NCBI GenBank assembly: GCA_934590355.1
Contig: CAKTOX010000001.1
Coordinates: 62,001 to 126,000, forward strand
Origin: an uncultured Oscillospiraceae bacterium
GTDB lineage: Bacteria; Bacillota; Clostridia; Oscillospirales; Oscillospiraceae
Length of the DNA stretch: 64,000 nt
Direction of reading: 5' to 3'
Shown: positions 34,304-43,169 of the stretch, one piece after another
How the letters are laid out: the number at the start of each line of letters is the position of its first letter
Numbering within the stretch: the stretch's first letter is position 1
Position numbers and translations under genes: made by a program
The notes under the pieces: generated by a model
The model's database searches: none
The model's input: only the letters and a program-made list of their open reading frames with translations
Told to the model about the DNA's origin: nothing

Positions 34304-34337
34304 AAAAACCCGAGAAGCACTTGCTTCTCGGGTTTTT
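34304..34337. terminator. Bidirectional terminator, end of the S24 operon
   Basis: AAAAACCCGAGAAGCA and TGCTTCTCGGGTTTTT are exact inverse copies with a two-base centre; on the minus strand the stem follows the TIM-barrel gene directly. Confidence 0.9.
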
Positions 34338-34341
34338 GTTA

Positions 34342-35037
34342 TCACGGATGGGGCTTGCCCTCGCGGTAGGCAGCCATGATGTCGCGGAACACCTCGCCGT
34401 TGGAGGGGGGCGTCCAGGTTATGGCGTTTGCTCCGGCAGCGATGGTCTCCATGATGCTCTCCTCGGTGGGGCCGCCGGTCGCAATGACGGGCACATCCGG
34501 GTGAGTCCTCTTAATTCTGCGCACTATCTCGGGCGTATCGCCCGCCGCGGAGACATTGAACAGGTCTGCACCCGCCGCAAGGCGAGCCTCAATATCGACC
34601 TCCTTGCGCGCTATCGTGACGACGACGGGAATATCGACCGTGTTTCGCACGAGCGAGAGCACGTCGTTTGAGGTCGGGTCGTTGAGAACGACGCCGGTAG
34701 CGCCCTGCATTTCGGCAAACATCGCAAGATTGACCGCTCTTTGACCCTGGGTCAAACCGCCGCCGACGCCGGAGAAAACGGGAATGTCCGCCGCGGAAAG
34801 CAGCGCCTGAGTGATAATGGGCTGCGGTGTGAAAGGGTAGACCGCCAGGATCGCATCGGCGTTCACATTACGTATGATGCTGATGTCGGTCGAAAACACG
34901 AGCGACTTTATCCTCTTGCCGAACACGAGGATGCCGCTGCATTTGTAGATGCATTCCGGCACGCGCAGCGCGAATTTTCGAAGCGTGCCGTCCAGTGCGT
35001 TGGGAAATTTTTTCTCAATAGATACTTCATCATGCAT
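34342..35037 (-). CDS. TIM-barrel protein of unknown function (hydrolase-like)
   Basis: 231-residue protein with alternating strand/helix pattern of a beta/alpha barrel. Standard-looking phosphate-binding loops are IPVFSGVGGGLTQG and VPVIATGGPTEES; inner strands include GVVLNDP and DLFNVSAAG. It resembles HisA/NanE/ThiG-type barrels, but I cannot name the family. ATG 35037 was chosen because GGAGAG lies eight bases upstream; it overlaps the amidohydrolase gene by eight bases, so the two are coupled. Confidence 0.65.
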   Translation of the reverse strand: MHDEVSIEKKFPNALDGTLRKFALRVPECIYKCSGILVFGKRIKSLVFSTDISIIRNVNADAILAVYPFTPQPIITQALLSAADIPVFSGVGGGLTQGQRAVNLAMFAEMQGATGVVLNDPTSNDVLSLVRNTVDIPVVVTIARKEVDIEARLAAGADLFNVSAAGDTPEIVRRIKRTHPDVPVIATGGPTEESIMETIAAGANAITWTPPSNGEVFRDIMAAYREGKPHP

Positions 35038-36187
35038 AATTTTCACTCTCCAATATTCTTTTAAATGCCTCAACGCCGACGAGGAGCGCCTCCTCGTCAA
35101 AGTCAAAGCGGCTGCTGTGCAGCGGCGCGCCGCCTCGTCCTCCGTTAACGCCGAGGAACATGAACATACCTTCCACTTCCTGCTGATACTCAGCAAAATC
35201 CTCCGCCGCCATTACGGGCTCGACAAGGACGACGTCCTCCATCGAGTCGATGACGGTGTAAAACTTTTCAACCATACTGCGCGGGTTCGCAACGTACGGA
35301 TAATGAACCACTGTCTCGAATTTTATGCTTGCGCCCGTGGCGAGCTCAAGGCCCTTCAAAAGTGCGGTTATCTGCTTCATGAGCCTGTCAAACAGGTCGT
35401 TGCTGAAAACGCGCAGAGTGCCGCTCATGGTGACCTCCTCGGCAATGACGTTATGCGAGGTGCCGCCCTCGATCTTGCCGAGAGTGAGCAGCGCGTCCTG
35501 ATGCGGGTCAACGTCGCGGGTTATTATCGACTGCACCATCGTTATTAGCTCCGCCGCAACGACTATCGCGTCAACGCCCATCTGCGGAGTCGAGGCATGG
35601 GCGCTTTTGCCGTGTATTTTAATGACGAAGTCGCTCGTCTGCGCCATGAGGTTCTCCCAGCGTATGCCTATCTTGCCCTCGGGCACGGTCGGCCAAAGAT
35701 GCAGACCGTAGATGCGGTCTACCTTGGGATTTGTCAGTGCGCCCTCGTTTATCATCTGCCTTGCGCCTGCCCAGCCCTCTTCGCCGGGCTGGAACAGCAG
35801 CACGACATTGCAGCGCAGCTTGCTGCGGTTGTGCGATATCCACTTTGCAAGAAGCAGCAGTATCGTCATGTGTCCGTCGTGGCCGCAGCCGTGCATGACG
35901 CCGCGGTGTCTTGAGCGGAAGCGCACGCGGTTTTCCTCGGTGTTTCTCATGCCGTCCATGTCCGCACGGAAAGCGATGGTGCGCTCTGCGCCCTTGGCAT
36001 AGAAAATGACCTTGAAGCCCGTTTGGGCAAGCGTAATGAGCTCGTCCGGGCGGCAGTCTTCGAGAATGGGGCGAATATATTCGTGCGTTTTGTGAAGCTC
36101 AAAGCCGATCTCCGGTATGCGGTGGAGGTCGCGGCGTATTTTAATACAATCGTCTCTCATGCTGAGGATCTGGTCGCTTATCTGCAT
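35030..36187 (-). CDS. M20 family amidohydrolase (N-acyl amino acid deacylase type)
   Basis: 385-residue cytosolic metallo-amidohydrolase of the M20D/hippurate hydrolase group. RRDLHRIPEIGFE, FRADMDGM and MHGCGHDGHMTI carry the first metal ligands; a further Glu is in FQPGEEGWAGA and histidine in GLHLWPTVPEGKIG. The end region AAEDFAEY and FLGVN is also usual. In this family it would release amino acids from N-acyl forms. The ATG follows the preceding stop by one base, with GGAG eight bases upstream. Confidence 0.92.
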   Translation of the reverse strand: MQISDQILSMRDDCIKIRRDLHRIPEIGFELHKTHEYIRPILEDCRPDELITLAQTGFKVIFYAKGAERTIAFRADMDGMRNTEENRVRFRSRHRGVMHGCGHDGHMTILLLLAKWISHNRSKLRCNVVLLFQPGEEGWAGARQMINEGALTNPKVDRIYGLHLWPTVPEGKIGIRWENLMAQTSDFVIKIHGKSAHASTPQMGVDAIVVAAELITMVQSIITRDVDPHQDALLTLGKIEGGTSHNVIAEEVTMSGTLRVFSNDLFDRLMKQITALLKGLELATGASIKFETVVHYPYVANPRSMVEKFYTVIDSMEDVVLVEPVMAAEDFAEYQQEVEGMFMFLGVNGGRGGAPLHSSRFDFDEEALLVGVEAFKRILESENYA

Positions 36188-36188
36188 A

Positions 36189-36764
36189 TCATTTCTCCGT
36201 AGCTATATATGTAGTGAGTCCCTCGGTTTTTATCCTGACTTCGCCCGCGTGCCGCGCAAGCATGAGCGCGGTGTAGCCGTCGCCGACCGTACCCGTAAGG
36301 TTAACAATGAATATCGCATAGCACTGCCAGAAGAATTTACCCGGCAGCACGAGCATCAGAAGCACCATCGCAAGGCACACCGCGAGAGCCGGCGCAAAGC
36401 TAATCGTCATAAAGCTCTTTTTGTCGAGCCAGCAGCGAAACTCCGTGTACGCCCAATACTTTTCGCGCACGATGCGCGCGGGCTTTCCCGTGACCCTGCC
36501 GACGACGGCGCATTTTATATACTCGCTTATATAAAGGCTCACAACGCACATCACCGTTACAAGCACCATACGCAGCGCCAGCATCACAGCGCCCGCCGTT
36601 TCAAACAGAAGCCCGATATCCTTCACAAGGCTTCCGAGCAGCACGAGCACGACCGCGATGACGGCAGCGGCGCCGCACAGCTTCAGCCGCAGCCGCGCGT
36701 CCTTTTCCGGCTCGATCACGAGCGTCCGCTCGAAGCCCTCCGGCAGCTTATTTTCAAACGTCAT
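36189..36764 (-). CDS. Membrane protein, possibly a degenerate DUF3267-type zincin
   Basis: About 191 residues with four or five hydrophobic segments. The order of helices and the segment LYISEYIKCAVVGRVTGKP followed by YWAYTEFRCWLDKKSFMTISFAPAL recall DUF3267 membrane metalloproteins. The HExxH expected at this place reads S-E-Y-I-K, so both histidines are missing, and catalysis is unlikely if the assignment is right. ATG 36764 follows GGTGAT and lies four bases after the regulator stop. Function unknown. Confidence 0.6.
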   Translation of the reverse strand: MTFENKLPEGFERTLVIEPEKDARLRLKLCGAAAVIAVVLVLLGSLVKDIGLLFETAGAVMLALRMVLVTVMCVVSLYISEYIKCAVVGRVTGKPARIVREKYWAYTEFRCWLDKKSFMTISFAPALAVCLAMVLLMLVLPGKFFWQCYAIFIVNLTGTVGDGYTALMLARHAGEVRIKTEGLTTYIATEK

Positions 36765-36768
36765 TTTA

Positions 36769-37515
36769 TCACCGCATTTCCGGCAGCGGTATGCTCTTTT
36801 CAAGCAGCACCTTGCCAAAGCACATTATCGTTATCCCGGAGCTTGCGGGGATAAACACGTCCGCATCGCTTCTGTCACGGTTTGCGGAAAACAGGTGAAC
36901 GTTGCCCGTATAATCCTGACAATACTGCTTGCACTTCATATCGCCGTCAACGAAAAACAGTCCGACGTCGCCGTCGTGGATTATTTCGCCGCGCCTGCAC
37001 AGCGCGACCGAGCCGTCTTTAATATACGGCTGCATACTGTCGCCGTCTATGCGCACGGCAAAGTCCGCCCTTGACGACGCGGGAACACTGTAATCCTCAT
37101 AGTCGTCGCCCAGCGCCGGAGCGGCATAGCCTGCCGCGGCAGCCGTGGCATAAAGGGGGATTATCTTGGAGTCGGGCTTTTCGGTCTTTACCTCGGCATC
37201 AGGCTGCGCGCAAGACAGCTCATGCTCGATGACCATATCGACAAGGCTCTTCCCACTGTCTGTCAAACGACGGTACTTCCCGATAAACTGCCACTCGCGC
37301 AGGTCGGGCATTTTCGGAAGCTCCGTGTCGCAAAAGCGCTCGACCGGCACACCGAGCTCGCGGCAGATATGCACCATCATGTCAAAATCGACCTTCTGAT
37401 TATCGCGCTTGACCATGCTGTAAAGCGTCTGCGGGGATACGTTGAGCCGCCGAGCAAGCTCGCTTATATTCACATCCTGCTCGCGGAGTATCTCCTTCAG
37501 CATCGAACCACGCAC
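36769..37515 (-). CDS. HTH regulator with S24 (LexA/CI-like) peptidase domain
   Basis: About 248 residues. The N-terminal XRE helix-turn-helix is DVNISELARRLNVSPQTLYSM. The C-terminal S24 domain has an Ala-Gly type site in AAAAGYAAP, the catalytic Ser in RIDGDSMQPYI and Lys in GDMKCKQYC, so induced self-cleavage as in LexA or CI is plausible. GTG at 37515 was preferred because GGAGG lies eight bases upstream; ATG 37503 and TTG 37530 are alternatives. A palindrome over its -10 suggests autorepression. No prophage genes accompany it. Confidence 0.87.
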   Translation of the reverse strand: MRGSMLKEILREQDVNISELARRLNVSPQTLYSMVKRDNQKVDFDMMVHICRELGVPVERFCDTELPKMPDLREWQFIGKYRRLTDSGKSLVDMVIEHELSCAQPDAEVKTEKPDSKIIPLYATAAAAGYAAPALGDDYEDYSVPASSRADFAVRIDGDSMQPYIKDGSVALCRRGEIIHDGDVGLFFVDGDMKCKQYCQDYTGNVHLFSANRDRSDADVFIPASSGITIMCFGKVLLEKSIPLPEMR

Positions 37516-37538
37516 CGGACACACCTCCAAGTATACTA

Positions 37539-37577
37539 TGATATAATAAGAATATCATTACACGCTTTTTATGTCAA
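37539..37577 (-). promoter_or_regulatory. S24-regulator promoter with operator
   Basis: TTGACA (37577-37572), 17-base spacer, TATTCT (37554-37549) on the minus strand. TGATAT-N7-ATATCA (37539-37557) is a perfect inverted repeat covering the -10. Confidence 0.8.
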
Positions 37578-37615
37578 GGGATAATTAAACGAGCGCAGTT
37601 TATGAGTATGCGGAT

Positions 37616-37644
37616 TTGACAATCGTTTTGCCTGCGTGTATCAT
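37616..37644 (+). promoter_or_regulatory. Promoter of the P-type ATPase gene
   Basis: TTGACA (37616-37621), 17-base spacer, TATCAT (37639-37644). Confidence 0.8.
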
Positions 37645-37678
37645 TTATTCTGGTGTTTTGTTACACGGAGGAATAATT

Positions 37679-39547
37679 ATGCGAAAAACAAGAAAAAAGC
37701 GCAGCAGGACGAGCGTTGAGCTTGAGCGTGAGCTTCTGATGCCGGCTCTGTCGCTGATGCTGCTTATAATAGTGAGCATTATTAAGGACGAGGTGCGAAT
37801 GCAGTCGTGGCTCATTTCGGTACTGAGCATTTTGCCTATCATAGCTGCCGCAGTGCCGGTGGTGAGGAAAATCCCCGGAAAGAAGCTTCTGTCGGCGGAA
37901 GCGCTCGTCACGCTCGCCTGCATCGGCACAGCCGCAATGGGCAATTTCGGCGAGAGCTACACCGTCATGCTCATATTCGCGCTCACCGGCTGCTTCGGCA
38001 TTTACGCCGACGGCAAGGCACACGCGCGCACGCCGGGGCTGTGTATGCTGCGCCCGGAATTTGTCCGAGTCGAGCAGGACGGCAGGGAGAATCTCGTTGA
38101 CCCGGAACGTATTCGCCCGGGCACGGTGATGACCGTGGAAAAGGACGAGCTTATCCCGCTTGACGGAATTATCGTCGACGGCAGCGGCACGGTCGACTCC
38201 GCACCCTATACGGGGCAAACGACGCTCATAGACGTCGGCGCGGGCGTTGAGGTGGTGTCCGGCTGCATAAACCGCGGCGGCACGCTCAGAATTCGCACCA
38301 CTGTTTTATATAACAACTCCACCCTCGTGCGCGCATCGGAGGCCGCGGAAAGAGCGCCCCTCTATGCGGGTCGGCGCGAGGTGCGGATCTCGAAAATCGC
38401 AAAGCGCTTTACCCCCGTCGTGTTCGTGCTTGCCGTAATTTTCGCGGTGACGGCGTCCATAATAACGGGCGACTGGCTCGAATGGGTGCACAAGGCGCTC
38501 ATATTCCTTGTCGTTGCATCGTGTGCGCAGACGCTCTCCGGCGTTTGGCTCATTTATTTTAACTCCATGTGCTGCGCGGTGGACCACGGCATAATCGTGC
38601 GCGGCAAAACGGAGCTTGACACACTTGCAAAGGTCTCCACCGTCGTCATGGACAAAACCGGCACCGTCACCGAGGGCAGCTTCTCCGTCATCGGCGCAGA
38701 GCCCGTCGGAATAAGCAGCGCAGACCTCATCACGCTCGCAGCCGCGGCGGAATACGGCTCGAGCCACCCTATCGCCGTTTCGCTTCGCAGGGCCTGCCCG
38801 AGCATTCCCGCCCCCAAGCACATCAGCGATATGCGCGAGCTGCCCGGCCGCGGAGTCGAGGCAAAGGTCTACGGACGGCAGGTGCTCGTGGGTACGGAGG
38901 CTCTCATGCGCTCAAACGGCATCTCCTGCCGCTATGCCGACAGGCATCAGTCCGTCGTGCACGTTGCGGCGGGCGGCATATACTACGGCTATATCATCAT
39001 TGACGACCGTGTCAAGGACGGCGCAAAGGACGCGGTGCGCGAGCTGTATGCTCTGGGCATCGAAAAGACCGTCCTGCTCACAGGCGACAGCGAGCGCACG
39101 GGGCGCGCCGTCGGCAGAGCGCTCGGAGTCAGCGAGGTGATGACGCAGCTCACCCCCGAGGACAAGGTCATCGCCGTCAGTGAGCTCATGCGCGAAAAGC
39201 ACACCGGCAGACTCACCTTCGTGGGCGACGCAATAAGCGACGCGAGGGTTCTCGCAAGATCCGACTGCGGCGTTGCGATGGGCGCGATGAATCCGAGCTC
39301 GGCAGCGTCGAAGGCGCCGGTGCTCATAATGAGCGATGATATTCGCAAGCTGCCGCAGGCGCTGCGTATCTGCAAACGCGCCTCAAAGACCGTGCGGCTG
39401 AGCGTTGCCGCCGCCTGTGTAGTTAAGCTGGCGATCATACTGCTGGCAGCCCTCGGCTCGGTCGGCATGATAGCCGCAGTCACAGCGGAATGTGCGCTTT
39501 CCGTAATAACGGACGCCGCCGCGCTGCGCATATACGATAAGGAGTAA
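37679..39547 (+). CDS. Divergent P-type ATPase with altered catalytic motifs
   Basis: 622-residue membrane protein with the P1B heavy-metal ATPase architecture but no N-terminal metal-binding domain. The phosphorylation site VVMDKTGTVTEG (Asp325), TGD (VLLTGDSERTG) and SSHP nucleotide site are intact. Three key motifs are altered. The actuator TGES is TGQT (178-181), losing the dephosphorylation Glu. The CPC/SPC metal site in the helix before the P domain is SCAQ (281-284). GDGINDAPAL is GDAISDARVL. It may have lost or changed transport specificity. ATG 37679 follows CGGAGG. A HAD phosphatase gene follows three bases later. Confidence 0.85.
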   Translation: MRKTRKKRSRTSVELERELLMPALSLMLLIIVSIIKDEVRMQSWLISVLSILPIIAAAVPVVRKIPGKKLLSAEALVTLACIGTAAMGNFGESYTVMLIFALTGCFGIYADGKAHARTPGLCMLRPEFVRVEQDGRENLVDPERIRPGTVMTVEKDELIPLDGIIVDGSGTVDSAPYTGQTTLIDVGAGVEVVSGCINRGGTLRIRTTVLYNNSTLVRASEAAERAPLYAGRREVRISKIAKRFTPVVFVLAVIFAVTASIITGDWLEWVHKALIFLVVASCAQTLSGVWLIYFNSMCCAVDHGIIVRGKTELDTLAKVSTVVMDKTGTVTEGSFSVIGAEPVGISSADLITLAAAAEYGSSHPIAVSLRRACPSIPAPKHISDMRELPGRGVEAKVYGRQVLVGTEALMRSNGISCRYADRHQSVVHVAAGGIYYGYIIIDDRVKDGAKDAVRELYALGIEKTVLLTGDSERTGRAVGRALGVSEVMTQLTPEDKVIAVSELMREKHTGRLTFVGDAISDARVLARSDCGVAMGAMNPSSAASKAPVLIMSDDIRKLPQALRICKRASKTVRLSVAAACVVKLAIILLAALGSVGMIAAVTAECALSVITDAAALRIYDKE

Positions 39548-39549
39548 GC

Positions 39550-40122
39550 ATGAACACATTTGATTTTGACAAGACGATATTCTATCCCGACTCGTCAGTG
39601 ACGTTTATTAAATGGTATCTGCACAAGCACCCGCTCAAGAGGCTGTGGTGGATACCGATGACCCTCGCCGCATTTTTGCTGTTTAAGCTGCACATCATCT
39701 CGAAGGAAAGGTTCAAGTCCTGCGGCTTTATCTTTATTCGCAAAATCGACGATATCGACGCTCTCATGAACGAGTTCTGGGACGAGCACGAGGGGCAGAT
39801 CGCCAAGTGGTATCTCGATATCAGACGCCCTGACGATCTCATCATCTCCGCCTCGCCGGAGTTCGTCGTAAAGCCAATGACCGACCGTCTCGGAGTCGAG
39901 CTTATCGCGACGCCCATGGATAAGCGCACAGCTTATCTCGAGCCGGGCAAAAACTGCTACGGCGAAGAAAAGGTACGCAGATTCTACGAGCGGCACCCCG
40001 GCGCCGTGACCGAGGCGTTTTACTCCGACTCGTTTTCCGACGCTCCCATGGCGCGCATAGCCCAAAGCGCGTATCTCATCGTCGATAAGGGCCAGACCCC
40101 TATCCCATGGCCCGATAAATAG
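39550..40122 (+). CDS. HAD-IB family phosphatase-like protein
   Basis: 190-residue cytosolic haloacid-dehalogenase-fold protein. Motif I is FDFDKTIFYPDSS, motif II is ISASPEF and motif III YSDSFSDAPM, all in order, as in phosphoserine phosphatase-like HAD-IB enzymes. The substrate is unknown. It begins two bases after the ATPase stop, with AAGGAG at the end of that gene, so the two genes are co-transcribed. Confidence 0.87.
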   Translation: MNTFDFDKTIFYPDSSVTFIKWYLHKHPLKRLWWIPMTLAAFLLFKLHIISKERFKSCGFIFIRKIDDIDALMNEFWDEHEGQIAKWYLDIRRPDDLIISASPEFVVKPMTDRLGVELIATPMDKRTAYLEPGKNCYGEEKVRRFYERHPGAVTEAFYSDSFSDAPMARIAQSAYLIVDKGQTPIPWPDK

Positions 40123-40123
40123 C

Positions 40124-40156
40124 AAAAAACCGCACCTGACAGGGTGCGGTTTTTTG
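40124..40156. terminator. Bidirectional terminator after the HAD gene
   Basis: AAAAAACCGCACC-TGACA-GGGTGCGGTTTTTT; serves the HAD gene and the convergent DHHW gene. Confidence 0.92.
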
Positions 40157-40166
40157 GTTCTAATTA

Positions 40167-41264
40167 TCAAAAGCCTAATTTAATGAGGTTTCTGTCGTTT
40201 GCAAAGCCGCTCATTTCCGCGACGAAGAGTATCTCATCGACGCCGTAGTCTTCAATAAGCTGCTGGGTCGAGCCCGCAAAATAGCGCATATCGAGCATGA
40301 TTATCGTTTCGTAATCCGCCGTGAGCATCGGTGCGAGGCTGTTGGCAAACGAGTCCTTTATCATGAGAAGTGTTTTGCCGTTTGTGCAGCCGCCCGTTAT
40401 CACGGTCTGGCCGTAGTTACCGCCGAAAAAGACCTTGTACTTATCCTTTTCATTCGCTGCCGCCATGTTATACAACGTCGATTCCTTGCCGTCGGCGGTG
40501 ACGCTCACGCCGTCGGGCACTGCGGAAATATAGACCTTGTCGGGTCTTGCGGCGGGGTCAAGGGTCTTTGAATAGGTCGTGCCGAGGAAGGAGTCGCTGA
40601 AAAGCTCGGGCGAGGCCTTGTACGCGCCGTCGGGCAGCAGCGTTTTATACGCCGTGTGCGCTCCGTACCACGTCCAGTGGTGGTCGGTGCGGTAATAAAG
40701 CTGATGATCCTTGTTGTTGAGCATCGCCGAATAAAGGTCGGGCACGTTCACGCCCGGCAGCGCGTTCCTGACGGTTTCGTATATTTTCTGCGCGTCATAC
40801 ATCTGCGCGTGAGCGGGCAGCTTATCGTTCATGACCGTACCCGTTGCGGGCACGAGGAGCATCGTCGCCGGCACGCCCTCGTTCTTTTCGGTAAACTCCT
40901 TGACGAGGCCGAGGTTTCGCCTGAGCGTTTCGTCGTTAACATCGTCTGGAGTTATCTTCTCCATGTAATACCCGTCGCGGCCGAGATATGCGCCGCCTAT
41001 GTCCTTGAAGCCGGCAAGCTTTTTTATGCCCGTGCCGAGGCGGGTCCATGTATCGCGTGCGGGGAACTGGTCGGAAATATACGAGGTTATCTTCTCCTGA
41101 AACGAGCCTGAGAGTATGCTGTTCACGCTAAGCTCCGGCGCGGTTTGGAGCATACGGTTTTCGTTGTCGGAGAAGGTCTTATCCTCGCCCGCAAAGACGA
41201 GCACCGCCGGCAGCGCTATGACCGCGAGGAAGAGTGCGATAAGCGCAATATGGAATTTTTTCAT
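40167..41264 (-). CDS. DHHW family protein (AlgX/AlgJ-like acyl transfer partner)
   Basis: About 365 residues with an N-terminal membrane anchor (FHIALIALFLAVIALPAVLVF) and an SGNH-like extracellular domain. RTDHHWTWYGAHTAY is the DHHW motif and MIKDSFANSLAPML carries the catalytic serine position. Such proteins act outside the membrane with MBOAT transferases to O-acylate exopolysaccharide or wall polymers. ATG 41264 was chosen over a GTG at 41273, since GAGGTG sits seven bases upstream. It follows the MBOAT gene by 12 bases. Confidence 0.9.
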   Translation of the reverse strand: MKKFHIALIALFLAVIALPAVLVFAGEDKTFSDNENRMLQTAPELSVNSILSGSFQEKITSYISDQFPARDTWTRLGTGIKKLAGFKDIGGAYLGRDGYYMEKITPDDVNDETLRRNLGLVKEFTEKNEGVPATMLLVPATGTVMNDKLPAHAQMYDAQKIYETVRNALPGVNVPDLYSAMLNNKDHQLYYRTDHHWTWYGAHTAYKTLLPDGAYKASPELFSDSFLGTTYSKTLDPAARPDKVYISAVPDGVSVTADGKESTLYNMAAANEKDKYKVFFGGNYGQTVITGGCTNGKTLLMIKDSFANSLAPMLTADYETIIMLDMRYFAGSTQQLIEDYGVDEILFVAEMSGFANDRNLIKLGF

Positions 41265-41276
41265 AACACTCACCTC

Positions 41277-42677
41277 TTAAAATCTGAAGTACAGGAAGGG
41301 ATTGTAGCTGTCGCCGATGAGGAACACCATACTGACGGCAAGCAGCACAAGGGTGAGCACGCCGCGCACCGCAAACGCGCCCTTTTCGCCGAGCTTGTCC
41401 GTTGCGGTGACGAAAAGCCGCTTGGGAAGCTGAGTGGACGCAACGGCGCAGACTATAAGCAGCACGCCCTTCGTCGTCAGCCAGTACACGTCGAGCCCGC
41501 CGAGGGCACCGTTAGCGCCGAACATTGAGCCGAGGTACGGCAGCATCACGCTCACGTCGTCGCTTGCGAAGATGACCCAGCCGATGACGATGAGAAACAG
41601 CGCATATATATGGCGGACGAATTTCGGGGTCTTGTCGAGCGCCTTGAGAAGAAACAGCTTTTCGACAAACAGTATCACGAAATAATACAGTCCCCACATG
41701 ATGAAGTTCCAGCCCGCGCCGTGCCAAAAGCCCGTGAGCGACCAGACTATCAGGAGGTTGAGCGCCTGACGCGCAAGGCCGCGGCGGTTGCCGCCGAGCG
41801 GAATATAGAGATACTCCTTGAACCACGTGCTCAGGGTTATATGCCATCTGCGCCAGAAATCGGTTATCGACACGGACTGGTACGGATAGTTGAAGTTCTC
41901 GGGGAACTTAAAGCCGAACATCTTGCCGAGGCCGATCGCCATGTCCGAATAGCCGGAGAAGTCAAAATAGATCTGGAAGGTGAACGCCGCTGCGCCTACC
42001 CATGCGGCAAGCGCACCGCTCACGCCGCCCATCGCGTAAATTTCGCTCCACACCGCGCCTATCTGGTTTGCAAGCAGCACCTTCTTGCCGAGACCCACGA
42101 CAAAGCGCATGACGCCCTCGGCAAACTCTCCGCTCATAACGCTGCGCTGCGCAAGCTGATCCTCAACGTCGGAGTAGCGCACTATGGGGCCCGCTATGAG
42201 CTGCGGGAACATGGTGATATACATACCGAAGTCGATGAGATTTTTCTGCACGCGCACGTCGTCGCGGTAAACGTCGATGGTGTAGCTCATTGCCTGGAAG
42301 GTGTAGAAGGAAATACCTATGGGCAGGGCGATATGCAGGAGGTCAAAATTCCCGCCGAAAACGGCGTTAACGTTCGTGATGATAAAATCCGTGTACTTAA
42401 ACACGCCCAGGAGCCCGAGGTCAATGATGACAGACAAAACGAGCATGAGCTTGAGCCGCTTTGTGTTTGCGCGGTTTTTATCCATGAGCCTGCCGAAAAT
42501 ATAGTTTACCAGAATGGAGAACACCATCAGCAGAACGTACTTCGGCTCACCCCATGCATAGAATATAAGGCTGGCTATCAGCAGGAATAAATTCCTCCCC
42601 CTCTTCGGGCAGATATAATACCCCAATAACACAAGGGGAAGATATACACAAAGGAAGATAGTGCTGCTGAATACCAT
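41277..42677 (-). CDS. MBOAT family O-acyltransferase (AlgI/DltB-like)
   Basis: 466-residue polytopic membrane protein that passes acyl groups, usually acetyl, across the membrane to surface glycans. Family marks are FYAWGEPKYVLLM, FYTFQAMSYTIDVY, and the catalytic region FWRRWHITLSTWFKEYLYIPL followed by TGFWHGAGWNFIMWGLYY with the invariant His. CGGAG precedes the ATG. The order transglutaminase, DUF4358 lipoprotein, MBOAT, DHHW forms one transcription unit. Confidence 0.95.
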   Translation of the reverse strand: MVFSSTIFLCVYLPLVLLGYYICPKRGRNLFLLIASLIFYAWGEPKYVLLMVFSILVNYIFGRLMDKNRANTKRLKLMLVLSVIIDLGLLGVFKYTDFIITNVNAVFGGNFDLLHIALPIGISFYTFQAMSYTIDVYRDDVRVQKNLIDFGMYITMFPQLIAGPIVRYSDVEDQLAQRSVMSGEFAEGVMRFVVGLGKKVLLANQIGAVWSEIYAMGGVSGALAAWVGAAAFTFQIYFDFSGYSDMAIGLGKMFGFKFPENFNYPYQSVSITDFWRRWHITLSTWFKEYLYIPLGGNRRGLARQALNLLIVWSLTGFWHGAGWNFIMWGLYYFVILFVEKLFLLKALDKTPKFVRHIYALFLIVIGWVIFASDDVSVMLPYLGSMFGANGALGGLDVYWLTTKGVLLIVCAVASTQLPKRLFVTATDKLGEKGAFAVRGVLTLVLLAVSMVFLIGDSYNPFLYFRF

Positions 42678-42689
42678 GTCTTAACTCCG

Positions 42690-43169
42690 TTATTTCACAA
42701 ATTCTTTGAATGCCGTTTCGGCGTTTTGGGGCGCGGCGCTCATGATGAGCAGCACGCAATCGCCCACGGTCTTAATGACGGCACTTTGTGCGCGCTCTAC
42801 CTCGCCGGGGCTGTAGGTCTTATAGGTCCTGACGCGGCTGTCGACGTGCTCGCGCAGGCTCTGCTCCATAGCAGAAGCATCGGATTTGTCCTTGAGCTGC
42901 ACGACCGCAATTTCATACGCGCTGCCGTCGGCGGAATACGCCAAAAAATAGCCTGACACTTTATTATACTCCAAGTCGGACATATATGAAAAGGCTTTTT
43001 CGGCATTTTCTTCCCAACTTCCCGTGACTTTCATCTCCGGCAGTGTCTTATCCGCGCTTATCATGCTCTTTTCGAGCTCATACATATCGATTTTCTGCGT
43101 TTTTTCGCCGCAGGCACACAAGCCGAGGCAAAGCGCCGCCGCGCACAGAAGGCAGAATATTCTTTTCAT
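42690..43169 (-). CDS. DUF4358 lipoprotein
   Basis: 159-residue secreted lipoprotein. The signal peptide MKRIFCLLCAAALCLGLCAC ends in a lipobox-like LCAC, giving a lipid-anchored Cys near residue 20. The remaining domain (SYMSDLEYNKVSGYFLAYSA, SPGEVERAQSAVIKT) has the DUF4358 look. Function unknown; genes of this type often lie beside MBOAT/DHHW genes in Clostridia. It overlaps the transglutaminase stop by one base (TGATG). Confidence 0.83.
   Translation of the reverse strand: MKRIFCLLCAAALCLGLCACGEKTQKIDMYELEKSMISADKTLPEMKVTGSWEENAEKAFSYMSDLEYNKVSGYFLAYSADGSAYEIAVVQLKDKSDASAMEQSLREHVDSRVRTYKTYSPGEVERAQSAVIKTVGDCVLLIMSAAPQNAETAFKEFVK

Noticed and set aside
36769..37515. Prophage remnant suggested by the CI-like S24 regulator
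   Set aside because: No integrase, structural or other phage genes or attachment repeats were found around it.
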